Shown here piece after piece: positions 1-9,707 of a DNA stretch of 64,000 nt. Position 1 is the first letter of the stretch. Every line of letters begins with the position of its first letter. The translations under genes were made by a program, and so were the position numbers. The notes below the pieces were generated by a model. That model saw nothing but the letters and a program-made list of their open reading frames with translations. It ran no database searches and had not been told where the DNA came from. Source of the DNA: Planctomycetales bacterium 71-10. Lineage in GTDB: Bacteria > Planctomycetota > Planctomycetia > Isosphaerales > Isosphaeraceae. The DNA lies in contig MKTT01000058.1 of NCBI GenBank assembly GCA_001898385.1, positions 1 through 64,000 of the forward strand, given 5' to 3'.

Positions 1-3000
1 TAGTAGTAGCGCGTCCCCTCGGCCAGGCCCGAGTCCGTGAGGCTCGTGGAAGAGGTCGGCGCTCCGACCTGCGACCAGCCGGAGGTCCCGTTGGCGCTCC
101 GCTCGACCCGATAGCCGGCCGCGCCGGCCGCTGACGTCCACGTCAGGGCGATCGCCCCCTCGGCCGCCGCCGTCGCCGTCGGCGACGTCGGTCGGTCAGG
201 GAATGCGGGGGTCGCCGCCGTCGCCGTCGCCGCATCCGAGTAGACGGCGAACGTGTTCAGGTAGGCCCGGATTCGGTAGTAATAGGTGGTCGAGCCGTTG
301 AACGGGCCCGCGTCCACGACGCTCGAAGAGTTCGCGAGGACGGAGACGCCGATCCCGGTCCACCCGGAGACGCCGTCGAGCGACCGCTCGACGACGAAGG
401 ACGACTCCTTGGAGGACCGGTCGGTCCACGCCAGGTTGATGCGGCCCCCCGAGACGACCGACGCCGAGAAGCCGGACGGCACGAGCAGCGGCGAGACGGC
501 GTTGGCCGTGGCGCCGGGCGCGGAGTCGCCGGCGGCGTTGTACGCGATCACGCGATAGTAGTAGCGCGTCCCCTCGGCCAGGCCCGAGTCCGTGAGGCTC
601 GTGGAAGCGGTCGGAGCGCCGACCTGGGACCAGCCGGAGGTCCCGGTGGCGCTGCGCTCGACCCGATAGCCGGTCGCCCCGATCGAACCGGACCAAGTCA
701 GGCCGATCACTCCCTCAGCGCCCGGGGTCGCCGTCGGGGCCGCGGGCTTGCTCGGGAAGACTGCGGTAGCGGCTGAGGCGACGCTCGAGTACGTCGAGTA
801 GCCCGCGATGGTGTTGTAGGCCCGGACCCGATACTGATAGGTGAGCGACCCGTCGAAATCGGTCAGGTCGGTATACGAGACGGTATTGGCGGGGCGCGAA
901 GGCAGGGCGAACCAGCTGACTCCGTTGGTCGACCTTTCGACATTGTAGGAGGTCTCGGCGGACGAGACGTCGGTCCACGACAGATCGATGCGGCCCCCCG
1001 AGAGGGCCGCGGCCGTCAGGCCGGTCGGGGCCGCGACGGCGGTCGCCGTGCTCGCCGAGGCGCTGGGCGCCGAGTCGCCCCCGGCGTTGTAGGCCGTGAC
1101 GCGGTAGTAATACCGCTTCGCCTCGGCGAGCCCGGAGTCGTCGAAGCTCGTCGATCCGGCCGGGGCGGTCCCGACCTGGGCCCACCCCGTGGATCCGTCC
1201 GGGCTGCGTTCGATGCGGTAGCCCGATGCGGACGTCACGACCGACCACGCGACCCGAAGGCTCGAAACGGTCGGGGATCCGACGGAGACGCCCGTCGGCG
1301 CGGCCGGGAACGCCGTCGTCATCGACCCCGCGGCGTATGCCGAGTAATAGGTGAAGTAGATGTTCGGGCTCTGGACGGCGCGGACCCTGAAGTGGTAGGT
1401 CGCGCCGGGGGCGAACGCCCCCGCGATCGACGCGGTCGTCGCGTTCGCGGCGATGCCGGGGGTCGTCGTCCATGCGACGCCGTCGGTCGACCACTCGACC
1501 TGATACCCGGTCTCGACGGCCGAGCGGTCCGTCCAGGACAGGTCGATCCGCGACCCGGAGGCCGAGGCCACCGCGAGATTCGCCGGGCCGAGCAGGTCGG
1601 TCGTGGCGGCTACGGTCGCCGTATAGGCCGAGTCGCCCGCGCCGTTGGCCGCGCGGATGCGATACGAGTAGGAGGTGCGCTCCGTCAGCCCGGAGTCGAC
1701 GAACGTGGTCGCGTCGGGGCCCGTCGTCCCGACCTGGGTCCACGTCGACCCGACGAGGCGCTCGATCTTGTAGCCGGTCTCCCGGGCCACGTCGCCCCAG
1801 GTGAGCCGGACCTCGGTCGGGGACAGGGCCGCGGCGGCGGGCGCCGTCGGGGCGACCGGCTGGCCGGCCGTGGCGGCGACGACGACGGCCGGCGTGGAGT
1901 GACCGCCCGCATTGGTCGCCATGACGCGGAACCAGTAGGTCGTCCCGGGCGTGAGGTTCGTCGCCTGGTACCAGTAGCTGCCCAGCCAGTTGTACGGAGG
2001 GCTCCCGTGGAGGGAGTAGTTGACGCCGTCGGTCGAGTATTCGACCCGATACTGATCCTCGTTGTCGGTGGCGTCCGTCCAGGAGAGGTTGACCTGGACG
2101 TTCGAGGCGACCGTCGCCGTCAGGTTCACGGGCGGCGCCGGGAGGACCTGGGCCGGGGCGGCCGACGCGACGTTCGAGTACGCCGAGTCGTCGCCGTTGT
2201 ACGCACGCACCCGGAAGTAGTAGGTGACGCCCGGCGTCCCGGCGACGGCCGCGGTCGTGACGTTGGCCCCGGGCGTGGCGACGACGGCGAAGTCGACGCC
2301 GTCGGTCGAGCGCTCGACCTTGTAGCCCGTCTCATTGGTCGCGACGTCCGTCCAGGCCAGATTGATGAGCGTCGCCGACCAGGGGACGGCCGTCAGGTTG
2401 ATCGGGGCGGCCGGGGCCGTGCTCGTCCGGCCCGGGGCCGAGGCGGAGTAGGCGGAGGTCCCTGTAGCGTTGTAGGCCCGGACGCGGAACCAGTAGACCG
2501 TGCCGGCCGCGAGGCCCGTCGCCTGATACGTCGCCTGGTTGGGCCCGGTCGTCCCGATCTCCGCGAAGGTCACGCCGTCCGAGGATCGCTCGACCCTGTA
2601 GCCGGACTCGTTCGAGGCGGCGTCGTACCAGCTCAGGTCGATCGCCGAGCCCGAGGCCGCGGACGCCTGGAGGTTGGTCGGCGCGTTGAGCAGCGGCGTC
2701 GTCGCCCAGGCGATCCCCGAGAAGGCCGAGTCGCCCGCCGCGTTGGTCGCCCGCACGCGGTAGGCGTACGTCGCCCCGACCGCCGCGGACGTGTCGGAGA
2801 ACGTCCATCCCAGGTTGTAGACGAAGCCGCCCGTACCGACCTGGACGAAATTCACCGCGTCGGTCGACCGCTCGACCTTGTAGCCGGTCTCGTTGTCGGT
2901 CAGGTCGGCCCACTTCAGGTCGATCCGCGAGCTGCCCGCCGCCGTCGCCGTCAGCACGGCCGGGGCGCCGGGCGGCGTCACGGTCGCCGCGGCGGACGCG

Positions 3001-6000
3001 ACGTTGGAATAGGCCGAGGCCTCGGCGTTGGTGTTCCGGGACTGGACGCGGAAGTAGTAGGTGACGCCCGCGGTCAGCCCGGTCGCGAGGTAGGTGGTCT
3101 GATTCCAGCCGGCCGAGGTCAAGTACGCGAAGGCGACGCCGTCGGTCGAGCGCTCGATGGAGTAGCCCGTCTCGTTCGTCGCCGTATCCGTCCAGGCGAG
3201 GTTGATGTAGCCGTCGCCCCTCGCCACGGCCGTCAGGTCGGCCGGGGCCGCGGGCACGAACCTCGTGGCGGCGGAGGCCGTCGTGGAGTACGCCGAGTGG
3301 CCCTGGCCGTTGCAGCCGCGCACCCGGAAGTAGTAGGTGACGCCGGGCGTGAGGCCGGTGGCCTGGTAGGAGCCCTGGTTCGCGGGGCTCGTCCCGATCT
3401 CGGCGAAGTTCACGCCGTCGGTCGACCTCTCGACCTTGAATCCCGTCTCGTTGCTCGACTGGTCGTACCAGCTCAGGTTGATCTGCGTGCTGGAGGCGGC
3501 CGAGGCGTACAGGGTCCCGGGGGTCGCGACAGGCGCCGCGGCGGGCGTCGTCACGGAGGCGGTCGGCGAGAAGGCCGTGTCGCCCGAAGGGGTGACGGCG
3601 CGGACGCGATAGGTGTAGCCGGTCCCGGCGACCGCCTGATAATCGGTGTAATACAGGCCCATGTAGGTGGGCTGGTTCGCGATCTGGGTGAAATTGACGC
3701 CGTCGGTCGACCGCTCGATCTTGTAGGAGGTCTCGTTCGGCAGGTTGTCCGACCAGGTCAGCAGGACCTGGGTCGGCGACGACGCGACCGCCTTCAGGTT
3801 GGTGGGGTAGTTGTAGGTCGGTATCGCGACCTGGACGGCCGGGGTGAAGGCGGACGTCCCCTGCGCGTTGTAGGCGCGGATCCGGAAGTACGTGCCGCTG
3901 GCGATCGGGCCGTAGGCGGCCGTGGTCTGGTTCGCGTAGGGGCTGGCGTAGGCCGTGAAGTTCACGCCGTCGAGCGACCGCTCGACGTCGAACCGCGTCT
4001 CGTTGTCGGAGTTGTCGGTCCAGTCGAGCCGGACCTCGGAGTTCGACAGGGGGACGGCCGTCAGGCCCGTCGGCGCGGCCGGCAGGAGGGCCGTCGTCGT
4101 GGAGGCCGCGACGGCCGACGGGGCCGAGTCGCCGGCCGCGTTGTAGGCCTTGACGCGGAACCAGTAGGCGGTCGTCGGGGAAAGGCCCGTGACGCTGAAG
4201 GACGTCGACGTCGTGGTGTTGACGGCCGTGAAGGAGACCCCGTCGGTCGACCTCTCGATCCTGTAGCCCTGGACGTCGTCGGAGTCGTTCCGCCAGGCGA
4301 GGTCGACCTGGACGCCGGAGACGGCGACGGCGGCGAGTTCGAGCGGGGCGGCCGGGACGACGGGGGCCCCGGCCGCGGAGACGACGTTCGACGGCGCGGA
4401 GTCGTCGCCGTTCGCGGCTCGGACCCGGAAGTAGTAGGTCGCGCCGAACGCCACGGTCGCCGCGTAGGCCGTGGAGTTCTCCGACAGCGTCTGCAGGGGC
4501 GTGAAGTCGACCCCGTCCGTGGAACGTTCGACCTTGTAGCCGGTCTCGTTCGTCGCCAGGTCGGTCCACGAGAGGTTGATCTTGATGGGCGAGGCGGGGG
4601 TCGCCGTCAGGTCGATCGGCGCCGCCGGCGCGACGCTCGTCCGGGTCGGGACGACGGCGGACCAGGCGGAGTCGCCGGAGGCGCTCGCGGCGCGGACCCG
4701 GAACCAGTAGTTCGTCCCGGCGGAGAGGCCGGTCGCCGAATAGCTCGACTGGTTCGCCCCGACGGTCGCCAGCGGCGTGAAGGCGACGCCGTCGGTCGAG
4801 CGCTCGACCTTGTACCCGGTCTCGTTGGTCGCGGCGTCGTACCAGCCCAGGTCGATCCGGGAGCCCGAGACGACGGTCGCGACGAGGTTGGTCGGCGGGT
4901 TGAGGAGCAGGGTCGCGGCCGTGGCGACGTTCGAGCTCGCCGAATCGCCCGAGGCGTTGGTCGCGCGGACGCGGAATTGGTACGTCGTGCCGGGGGCGAG
5001 GCCGGTCGCCGAGTAGGTGGACTGGTATGCGTACGTCGTCGTCAGCAGGGTCCAGGTCACGCCGTCGGTCGACCTCTCGACCTTATAGCCGGTCTCGTTG
5101 TCGGTGGACTCGCGCCAGGCCAGGTCGACCTGGGAACTGGACGCGGCCGTGGCCGTGAGGACGAACGGGGCCGCCGGCGGCTGGACCGTCGTCGTCGCCG
5201 AGACGACGTCCGACCAGGCGGAATTCTCGGCGTTGACGGCGCGCACCCGGAAGTAATAGGTGGTGCCGGGCGTCAGGCTCGAGGCATAGGCGGTCGGCTG
5301 GTTCGGCTGCGAGGTCGTCAGCAGGGTGAAATTGACCCCGTCCGTCGACCGCTCGATCCTATAGCTCGTCTCATTCGTCGCCGCGTCCGTCCAGGCGAGG
5401 TTGATCCGGTCGGGGCCCGCCGGGACGGCGGCCAGGTTGAGGGGCGCCGCCGGGACGGCCCCGACTCTCGCGACGGCCACGTTGGAGTTGGCCGACTCGC
5501 CCGATCCGTTATAGGCCCGCACGCGGAACTGATACGTCGTCCCCAGGGTCAGCCCGGCCACCGTGAAGGACGTCTGGCCGGCCGTGGGAGATCCGGCCGA
5601 CGTCCACGTCACGCCGTCGGTCGAGCGTTCGACCCGGAAGCCCGTCTCGTTGCTCGAGTTGTCCGCCCAGTAGAGGGACGCCTGCGTCCCCGAGGACCAG
5701 TAGGCGGCCAGCGGCCCCGGGGCCGCGATCGCCGGCGTCGTCGCCGAGGCCGTCGCCGAGTAGCTCGACGTCGAGCCCGTGGCGTTGCTGTAGGCCCGGA
5801 CGCGGAAATAGTAGGCGGCGGAGGGCGAGAAGGGGCCCGAGACGACGGCCCTCGCGGCCCCCGCCGGGGCCGAGACGACGGCGGCCCAGGCGACGCCGTC
5901 CGCGGACTGCTCGACGACGTAGCCGCCCTCCGCGACGGAGGCGTCGGTCCAGGTCACGTCGATCCGGTTGGAGGCGAAGAACTCGGCCGCGACGCCCGTC

Positions 6001-7796
6001 GGCGCGGCGAGGGGCGTGGTCGCGGACGCGACGACGCTCGGCGCGGACGAGCCGGCCGGGTTGACGGCCGTGACGCGATAGTAGTACCGGGCGTCGTCGG
6101 CGAGGGCGGCGTCCGCGAAGCTCGTGGCCCCCGCCCCCGCCGTGCCGGCCGCGATCCATGACGTCCCGTCGAGGCTCCTCTCGACGGCGTACGACCCGGC
6201 CCCGGCGGCCGCGGCCCACGTCACGAGCGTGGAGGTCGGCGAGGTGGCGGACGCGGCGACGCCCGTCGGCGTATCGGGCGGATCGACGGCGTCGAAGAAG
6301 ATACCGCTGACGACGGCGTTGATGCCGGCCAGCTTGACGACGCGGAACTGGACCTTGCCCTGCAGGTCCCAGGTCGCGTAGACGCCCCCGTTGAAGTCGG
6401 AGAGGGTGCGGCTGTCGAGCAGGGCCCCGGTCCCGGCGTCGAGCACGTCGACGCGCTGGATCCGGGCGAACGTGCTCCAGTCCAGGGCGTGGAGGCTCAC
6501 GCGGTGCGTGCGGCCGTCGTTGAGGTCGACGTCGACGCCGAACTGCGGGGCGCTGTTCCACACGGAGGCGACCCGCCCGGTCGAGGCCTTCTGGAGGGCG
6601 CGGACGTCGGTGGTGTCCGTGGTCCAGACGTGCAGGTTGGCGTTAACCACGACCGAGGCGTAGGCCGGCAGGGAGGTCGCGTCTCCGGCCAGGCTGTAGC
6701 CGTCGGAGCCGTACGACCCCTTCCAGTCGCCCTTCGTCGTCGCGTCCGTCGACGCGAACGAGGCGGCGGCGTCGATCCTCGCCATCGAGACGTCGTCGAT
6801 CAAGGCCGCCGCGTCGCCGCCGGCCGAGTTCAGGCCGACGAACGCCAGGACGTGGACGCCGGCCGCGACGTTGAACGTCGCCGTGGCGTAGGAGCCGTAC
6901 GCCGCGCCCGACGGCGTGAACCGCCCCACCTCGACCCCGTCCAGCGTGATCTTGAAGTCCTGCGCGGCGGCGTTGGGGCTGCGCTGGGCGGCCTTGAAGG
7001 CGACCGTGTAACGCCCCGCGTGCAGCTTCGCGGTCGACTGCGAGATCGACCCGGTCCCGCGGACGAACGCGACCTGCCCCCCGCTCGGGGCGGCGGGGTC
7101 CCCTTGGGTCATGGTCGAGCCGTCGGCCGCAAGCCCCGCCCCGTTGAGGCCGGAGGCCGCGGAGAACTGCCAGGGCGAGCCGGACGGCGCGTTCGAGTAG
7201 GACCCGGCCGACAGCTGCGGCGTCGCGAAGTCCCCTCCGACCAGGGCGGGCGGGCTGACGAGCCTGGCGTCGGCCCAGTCGGCGAGGTCGGACGCGTCGC
7301 CGTCCCCGCCGTCCGTCACGACGAGCCGGAGATTGGTCCGGCCGGCCACGTCGACGTCGATCGGGATCGCGGCCGAGGCCCCGGTCACCACGCCCGAATC
7401 GTAGAGCTTCGAGCCGTCGGCCCACACCTGGAAGACGACCGAGCCCGCCGGGCCGGCGACGTCGTCGACGCCGATCACGGCCTGGAAGCGGCTGTACCGG
7501 CCCGCCAGCGCGTACTGGACGTCGCTCGCCCCGTAGACGCCGAGGCCCTGGGCGTACGTCGCGCCGTCCAGCGAGATCGCGCCGCCGTCGCCGGCCGCCG
7601 AGCCGCCGTTGTTCCGGTCGATCTCCACCGGCCCCAGGCCGTTCGTCGCCGAGGACCACGAGAGTCGGCTCAGCTGGACGTCCGCGGTCATGAGCCGCCG
7701 TCCCTCGAGGGGCTGCAGCCCCGGGACGAAGCCCCGGAAGGCGCGGGCGCGGCGGGCCATACGGTCGCGATGCCTGTCGGAGGACGAACGGCGCAT
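1..7796 (-). CDS. Giant secreted fibronectin type III repeat protein (C-terminus beyond window)
   Basis: At least 2598 residues are in the window; the gene runs off the left edge. The ATG at 7796-7794 gives an N-terminus with LEGRRLMTA at about residues 29-37, a variant of the planctomycete LEPRxLL surface-protein motif. Residues about 45-190 match the NPCBM carbohydrate-binding module (GLGVYGASDVQY, RFQAVIGVDD and a DGGDGDASDLADWADARL-type end). Residues about 190-345 form a second beta-sandwich-like module, and 345-505 a module with GDWKGSYGSDGY and VNAVVSGIFF-like signatures common in secreted bacterial proteins. From about residue 505 there are about 23 FN3 domains of 90-95 residues with the motif NETGYKVERSTDGV and YYFRVRA. 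Probably an extracellular adhesin or glycan-binding scaffold. Long open frames on the opposite strand are GC-driven shadows. Confidence 0.93.
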   Translation of the reverse strand, partial: MRRSSSDRHRDRMARRARAFRGFVPGLQPLEGRRLMTADVQLSRLSWSSATNGLGPVEIDRNNGGSAAGDGGAISLDGATYAQGLGVYGASDVQYALAGRYSRFQAVIGVDDVAGPAGSVVFQVWADGSKLYDSGVVTGASAAIPIDVDVAGRTNLRLVVTDGGDGDASDLADWADARLVSPPALVGGDFATPQLSAGSYSNAPSGSPWQFSAASGLNGAGLAADGSTMTQGDPAAPSGGQVAFVRGTGSISQSTAKLHAGRYTVAFKAAQRSPNAAAQDFKITLDGVEVGRFTPSGAAYGSYATATFNVAAGVHVLAFVGLNSAGGDAAALIDDVSMARIDAAASFASTDATTKGDWKGSYGSDGYSLAGDATSLPAYASVVVNANLHVWTTDTTDVRALQKASTGRVASVWNSAPQFGVDVDLNDGRTHRVSLHALDWSTFARIQRVDVLDAGTGALLDSRTLSDFNGGVYATWDLQGKVQFRVVKLAGINAVVSGIFFDAVDPPDTPTGVAASATSPTSTLVTWAAAAGAGSYAVERSLDGTSWIAAGTAGAGATSFADAALADDARYYYRVTAVNPAGSSAPSVVASATTPLAAPTGVAAEFFASNRIDVTWTDASVAEGGYVVEQSADGVAWAAVVSAPAGAARAVVSGPFSPSAAYYFRVRAYSNATGSTSSYSATASATTPAIAAPGPLAAYWSSGTQASLYWADNSSNETGFRVERSTDGVTWTSAGSPTAGQTSFTVAGLTLGTTYQFRVRAYNGSGESANSNVAVARVGAVPAAPLNLAAVPAGPDRINLAWTDAATNETSYRIERSTDGVNFTLLTTSQPNQPTAYASSLTPGTTYYFRVRAVNAENSAWSDVVSATTTVQPPAAPFVLTATAASSSQVDLAWRESTDNETGYKVERSTDGVTWTLLTTTYAYQSTYSATGLAPGTTYQFRVRATNASGDSASSNVATAATLLLNPPTNLVATVVSGSRIDLGWYDAATNETGYKVERSTDGVAFTPLATVGANQSSYSATGLSAGTNYWFRVRAASASGDSAWSAVVPTRTSVAPAAPIDLTATPASPIKINLSWTDLATNETGYKVERSTDGVDFTPLQTLSENSTAYAATVAFGATYYFRVRAANGDDSAPSNVVSAAGAPVVPAAPLELAAVAVSGVQVDLAWRNDSDDVQGYRIERSTDGVSFTAVNTTTSTSFSVTGLSPTTAYWFRVKAYNAAGDSAPSAVAASTTTALLPAAPTGLTAVPLSNSEVRLDWTDNSDNETRFDVERSLDGVNFTAYASPYANQTTAAYGPIASGTYFRIRAYNAQGTSAFTPAVQVAIPTYNYPTNLKAVASSPTQVLLTWSDNLPNETSYKIERSTDGVNFTQIANQPTYMGLYYTDYQAVAGTGYTYRVRAVTPSGDTAFSPTASVTTPAAAPVATPGTLYASAASSTQINLSWYDQSSNETGFKVERSTDGVNFAEIGTSPANQGSYQATGLTPGVTYYFRVRGCNGQGHSAYSTTASAATRFVPAAPADLTAVARGDGYINLAWTDTATNETGYSIERSTDGVAFAYLTSAGWNQTTYLATGLTAGVTYYFRVQSRNTNAEASAYSNVASAAATVTPPGAPAVLTATAAGSSRIDLKWADLTDNETGYKVERSTDAVNFVQVGTGGFVYNLGWTFSDTSAAVGATYAYRVRATNAAGDSAFSGIAWATTPLLNAPTNLQASAASGSAIDLSWYDAASNESGYRVERSSDGVTFAEIGTTGPNQATYQATGLAAGTVYWFRVRAYNATGTSAYSASAPGRTSTAPAAPINLTAVPWSATLINLAWTDVATNETGYKVERSTDGVDFAVVATPGANVTTAAVAGTPGVTYYFRVRAYNGDDSAYSNVASAAPAQVLPAPPVNLTATVASNVQVNLSWTDATDNEDQYRVEYSTDGVNYSLHGSPPYNWLGSYWYQATNLTPGTTYWFRVMATNAGGHSTPAVVVAATAGQPVAPTAPAAAALSPTEVRLTWGDVARETGYKIERLVGSTWTQVGTTGPDATTFVDSGLTERTSYSYRIRAANGAGDSAYTATVAATTDLLGPANLAVASASGSRIDLSWTDRSAVETGYQVEWSTDGVAWTTTPGIAANATTASIAGAFAPGATYHFRVRAVQSPNIYFTYYSAYAAGSMTTAFPAAPTGVSVGSPTVSSLRVAWSVVTSASGYRIERSPDGSTGWAQVGTAPAGSTSFDDSGLAEAKRYYYRVTAYNAGGDSAPSASASTATAVAAPTGLTAAALSGGRIDLSWTDVSSAETSYNVERSTNGVSWFALPSRPANTVSYTDLTDFDGSLTYQYRVRAYNTIAGYSTYSSVASAATAVFPSKPAAPTATPGAEGVIGLTWSGSIGATGYRVERSATGTSGWSQVGAPTASTSLTDSGLAEGTRYYYRVIAYNAAGDSAPGATANAVSPLLVPSGFSASVVSGGRINLAWTDRSSKESSFVVERSLDGVSGWTGIGVSVLANSSSVVDAGPFNGSTTYYYRIRAYLNTFAVYSDAATATAATPAFPDRPTSPTATAAAEGAIALTWTSAAGAAGYRVERSANGTSGWSQVGAPTSSTSLTDSGLAEGTRYY

Positions 7797-8460
7797 GGTG
7801 TAGATCTCAGTGGAGTCGACGCCCCGGTCGGCGCGCACGCCGGCCTGGGCGGCTTTCGGAGTTTGCCGCCTGTTAAACATCGTCGGATCTGGCACGATCG
7901 CACTGAGGCGACGAAATACCGGCCGAACGCGGCCTCGCATCCGAGGTCGGCTGCCGACGCCCATCCAATCGAGGGTGGTGCCGACGTATTCAGGTAATAA
8001 ACCCAAAGAATTCGTAAAACAAGCAGGCATCACGACAGTTAAAAAAAATTCACCGTTCACCTGAAACCCCGAATGTCAGCATCGAACGCATGCAATTTCA
8101 GGGAAATGTCTTATGTCGATTAATAAAGCATTAATACTGTGTTATTTAAATTCACTGATTCCTTGTCTGTACATGCCCGTGTTCGCGACGCCGCGACGAC
8201 GGGGGCAGGCCAAGCCTGAAGTCGCGGCGTTGAGGGGCGATACAGATTGCTCGCCGGCGATGCGGGAGCGTAGGCGTCGCGACGGACGGAAGTCCGATTA
8301 CGCACGAGTGGCGGGGGGGCGGCGTTCTCGCCAAATATACGGGGATGCGGGCGAGCATCTCTCCTTCCGCATCAAGGACGGCCTCCCGTCGACCGTCTCG
8401 CTTACGCGAGTCTTTCCAGCGGTAGGCACGGGTTCATCTCGCCACCTCCCGGCATTCGAC
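7797..8460. other. Noncoding region upstream of the FN3 gene, with nested stem-loops
   Basis: No convincing gene. 7980-8160 is strikingly AT-rich for this genome and probably holds the promoter of the minus-strand FN3 gene and/or marks the left side of the mobile island. At 8188-8230 a 10-bp stem (ACGCCGCGAC with GTCGCGGCGT) encloses a 5-bp hairpin (CAGGC-caa-GCCTG). At 8283-8296 CGGAC-GGAA-GTCCG forms a GNRA-capped hairpin inside a GCGTA/TACGC helix (8268-8272 with 8299-8303). Open frames here have low coding character. Confidence 0.5.
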
Positions 8461-8477
8461 TGAATAACCATATTCAC
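8460..8477. repeat. Palindromic repeat, copy 1
   Basis: TGAATAACCATATTCA is a near-perfect inverted repeat (GAATA/TATTC arms). It belongs to the same family as the sites at 11432, 18300, 29384 and 31119. It lies 115 bp before the first island gene and is the leftmost copy. Confidence 0.6.
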
Positions 8478-8590
8478 CGCGTCATAGATAGATGGGTCAC
8501 CGGCCCTTAGGCGGCCCACCTCGGCCCCGCCCGGCGTCTCCCGGCGGGGCCTCTCCGTTTCGAAGGAGTCCCGATCATGACGAGGCCCTG

Positions 8591-9196
8591 ATGCAAGCGT
8601 TCGCGACCGCCCCTCCCTCGCCCGCCCTCCTGCCCTTCTCCGGCCCCCGCCCCGTCCCCCTGCGGCTCGCCGCCACGCCGGCCCAGCGACGCGAGATCCG
8701 CCGCTTCCTGGGCCGCGTCAACTTCGCCGTTTCGGCCGCGGCCCGCCGCGGCTGGTGCTTCAACGCCGATTCCCAGCGGGACCTCCGCTGGTGCTACGGG
8801 GAGGACCTCCGCCGGCTCCGCTTCTCCTCCGACCTGTCCCGCGACGTCTTCGCCGCGGCCGCGAGGCACCTGAAGGCCGGCTTAGGCTTCCCCGACAAGC
8901 TGCCGCCCGACTCGCCCTTCCGCCTGTCGTCGCGGCTGTACACCGTGTCCCGGGGCTGCGTCGGAGTTCGCGTCGGCTCGGGATGGCTCCATTGCCCCGT
9001 GGAGGACCCCGACGCCCTGGGCGGCATGGTCGTCCTCCGCGAGCAGCGGGCCGAACTCCGCCCCGACGGGGACGGCTTCGTGCTGGAGGTCCCGGCGACG
9101 CCCGTCGTCGGGCCAAGATTCGTGCCGCCCGGGGGCGGCGACCCCGCCGACGACCGGGCGCGGTTCGTGTTCCAGGCCGACGTCCTTCTGACCTGA
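8591..9196 (+). CDS. Hypothetical protein, first gene of the island
   Basis: 201 residues from the ATG at 8591. A Shine-Dalgarno (GAAGGAG, 8561-8567) serves an ATG at 8577 that encodes only four codons (MTRP) and stops in TGATG overlapping this start, so translation may be coupled; an upstream in-frame start cannot be excluded. Residues about 25-100 are helical and basic, followed by a strand-rich segment containing GCVGVRVGSGWLHCPVED and GDGFVLEVPATPVV. No family is recognised with confidence. The following gene begins 11 bp downstream, so it heads a + strand operon. Confidence 0.6.
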   Translation: MQAFATAPPSPALLPFSGPRPVPLRLAATPAQRREIRRFLGRVNFAVSAAARRGWCFNADSQRDLRWCYGEDLRRLRFSSDLSRDVFAAAARHLKAGLGFPDKLPPDSPFRLSSRLYTVSRGCVGVRVGSGWLHCPVEDPDALGGMVVLREQRAELRPDGDGFVLEVPATPVVGPRFVPPGGGDPADDRARFVFQADVLLT

Positions 9197-9207
9197 GGAG
9201 CCTTCCT

Positions 9208-9417
9208 ATGACCGCGTTCACCCCGCTCGGCGTCCTGCTCGGATGCGTCGTCGGCCTGTGTTTCGTCTGGTTCTTCCTGATCGCGGCCGCGGGCTGCAAG
9301 AGCGACGCCGCGATGATCGGCGTCGGCTGCCTCAGGGTCGTCGCGGCCGCCGCCATCGGGATCGTCCTGGTGTTCGGGTCGTGGGTCGTCGAGCAGGCCG
9401 AGATGCTGAGCCCGTAG
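9208..9417 (+). CDS. Small two-helix membrane protein
   Basis: 69 residues with two hydrophobic segments: LGVLLGCVVGLCFVWFFLIA at residues about 7-26 and VVAAAAIGIVLVFGSWVV at about 44-61. A GAGGAG Shine-Dalgarno overlaps the stop of the preceding gene, 7 bp before the ATG, so the two are probably co-translated. A short polar loop with one Cys lies between the helices. The size and topology resemble phage small inner-membrane proteins (holin-like), but no holin family signature is visible, so the function is unknown. Confidence 0.55.
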   Translation: MTAFTPLGVLLGCVVGLCFVWFFLIAAAGCKSDAAMIGVGCLRVVAAAAIGIVLVFGSWVVEQAEMLSP

Positions 9418-9518
9418 CGGCTGCGAGACCGTCGCGATCGTCGGCACCCCGCCCCGGGATTCCCATCCCCTCGGCGGAGCGTTTTCGTTTTCATATTTCC
9501 ATGCGAAAGGAGGCCGCC

Positions 9519-9707
9519 ATGTCGCGGCGACGTCGCAACGACTGGAGGCGGGTGGGATATCCGGAAGGCGTGCGCGTCTCTCGCCCCGCGAAACCGGAGC
9601 CGACGTTCCCCCGCAGGGAGGTCGGCCGGATCGCCGTCTACGACGGGGCGACCGGCTCCCGGCGGGTATACTCGAACATCGAGGACTACGATCGGGGGGA
9701 ATCTTGA
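9519..9707 (+). CDS. Small basic hypothetical protein
   Basis: 62 residues, start ATG at 9519 chosen because AAAGGAGG lies at 9507-9514. The N-terminus is arginine-rich (SRRRRNDWRR) and the C-terminus is acidic (NIEDYDRGES). Its stop overlaps the TTG start of the methyltransferase as TTGA, so the pair is probably translationally coupled. No family recognised. Confidence 0.5.
   Translation: MSRRRRNDWRRVGYPEGVRVSRPAKPEPTFPRREVGRIAVYDGATGSRRVYSNIEDYDRGES

Noticed and set aside
1392-6161. A 1589-codon open frame on the plus strand
   Set aside because: It is antisense to the FN3 repeats, Arg/Gly/Asp-rich, and mirrors the repeat period; a GC-driven shadow.
7797-8590. The missing 3' part of the CAP gene at the left island edge
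   Set aside because: Both strands were read for the expected G-x-G and final Trp/Phe strand; nothing convincing was found.
8577-8591. A four-codon leader peptide (MTRP) before the first island gene
   Set aside because: It has a good Shine-Dalgarno and a TGATG overlap but could be chance; noted only in the gene entry.
8591-9196. Relation of the first island protein to the N-terminus of TnpB-type proteins
   Set aside because: Helix and strand order is vaguely similar, but no TnpB catalytic motif or zinc finger is present and the similarity is too weak to claim.
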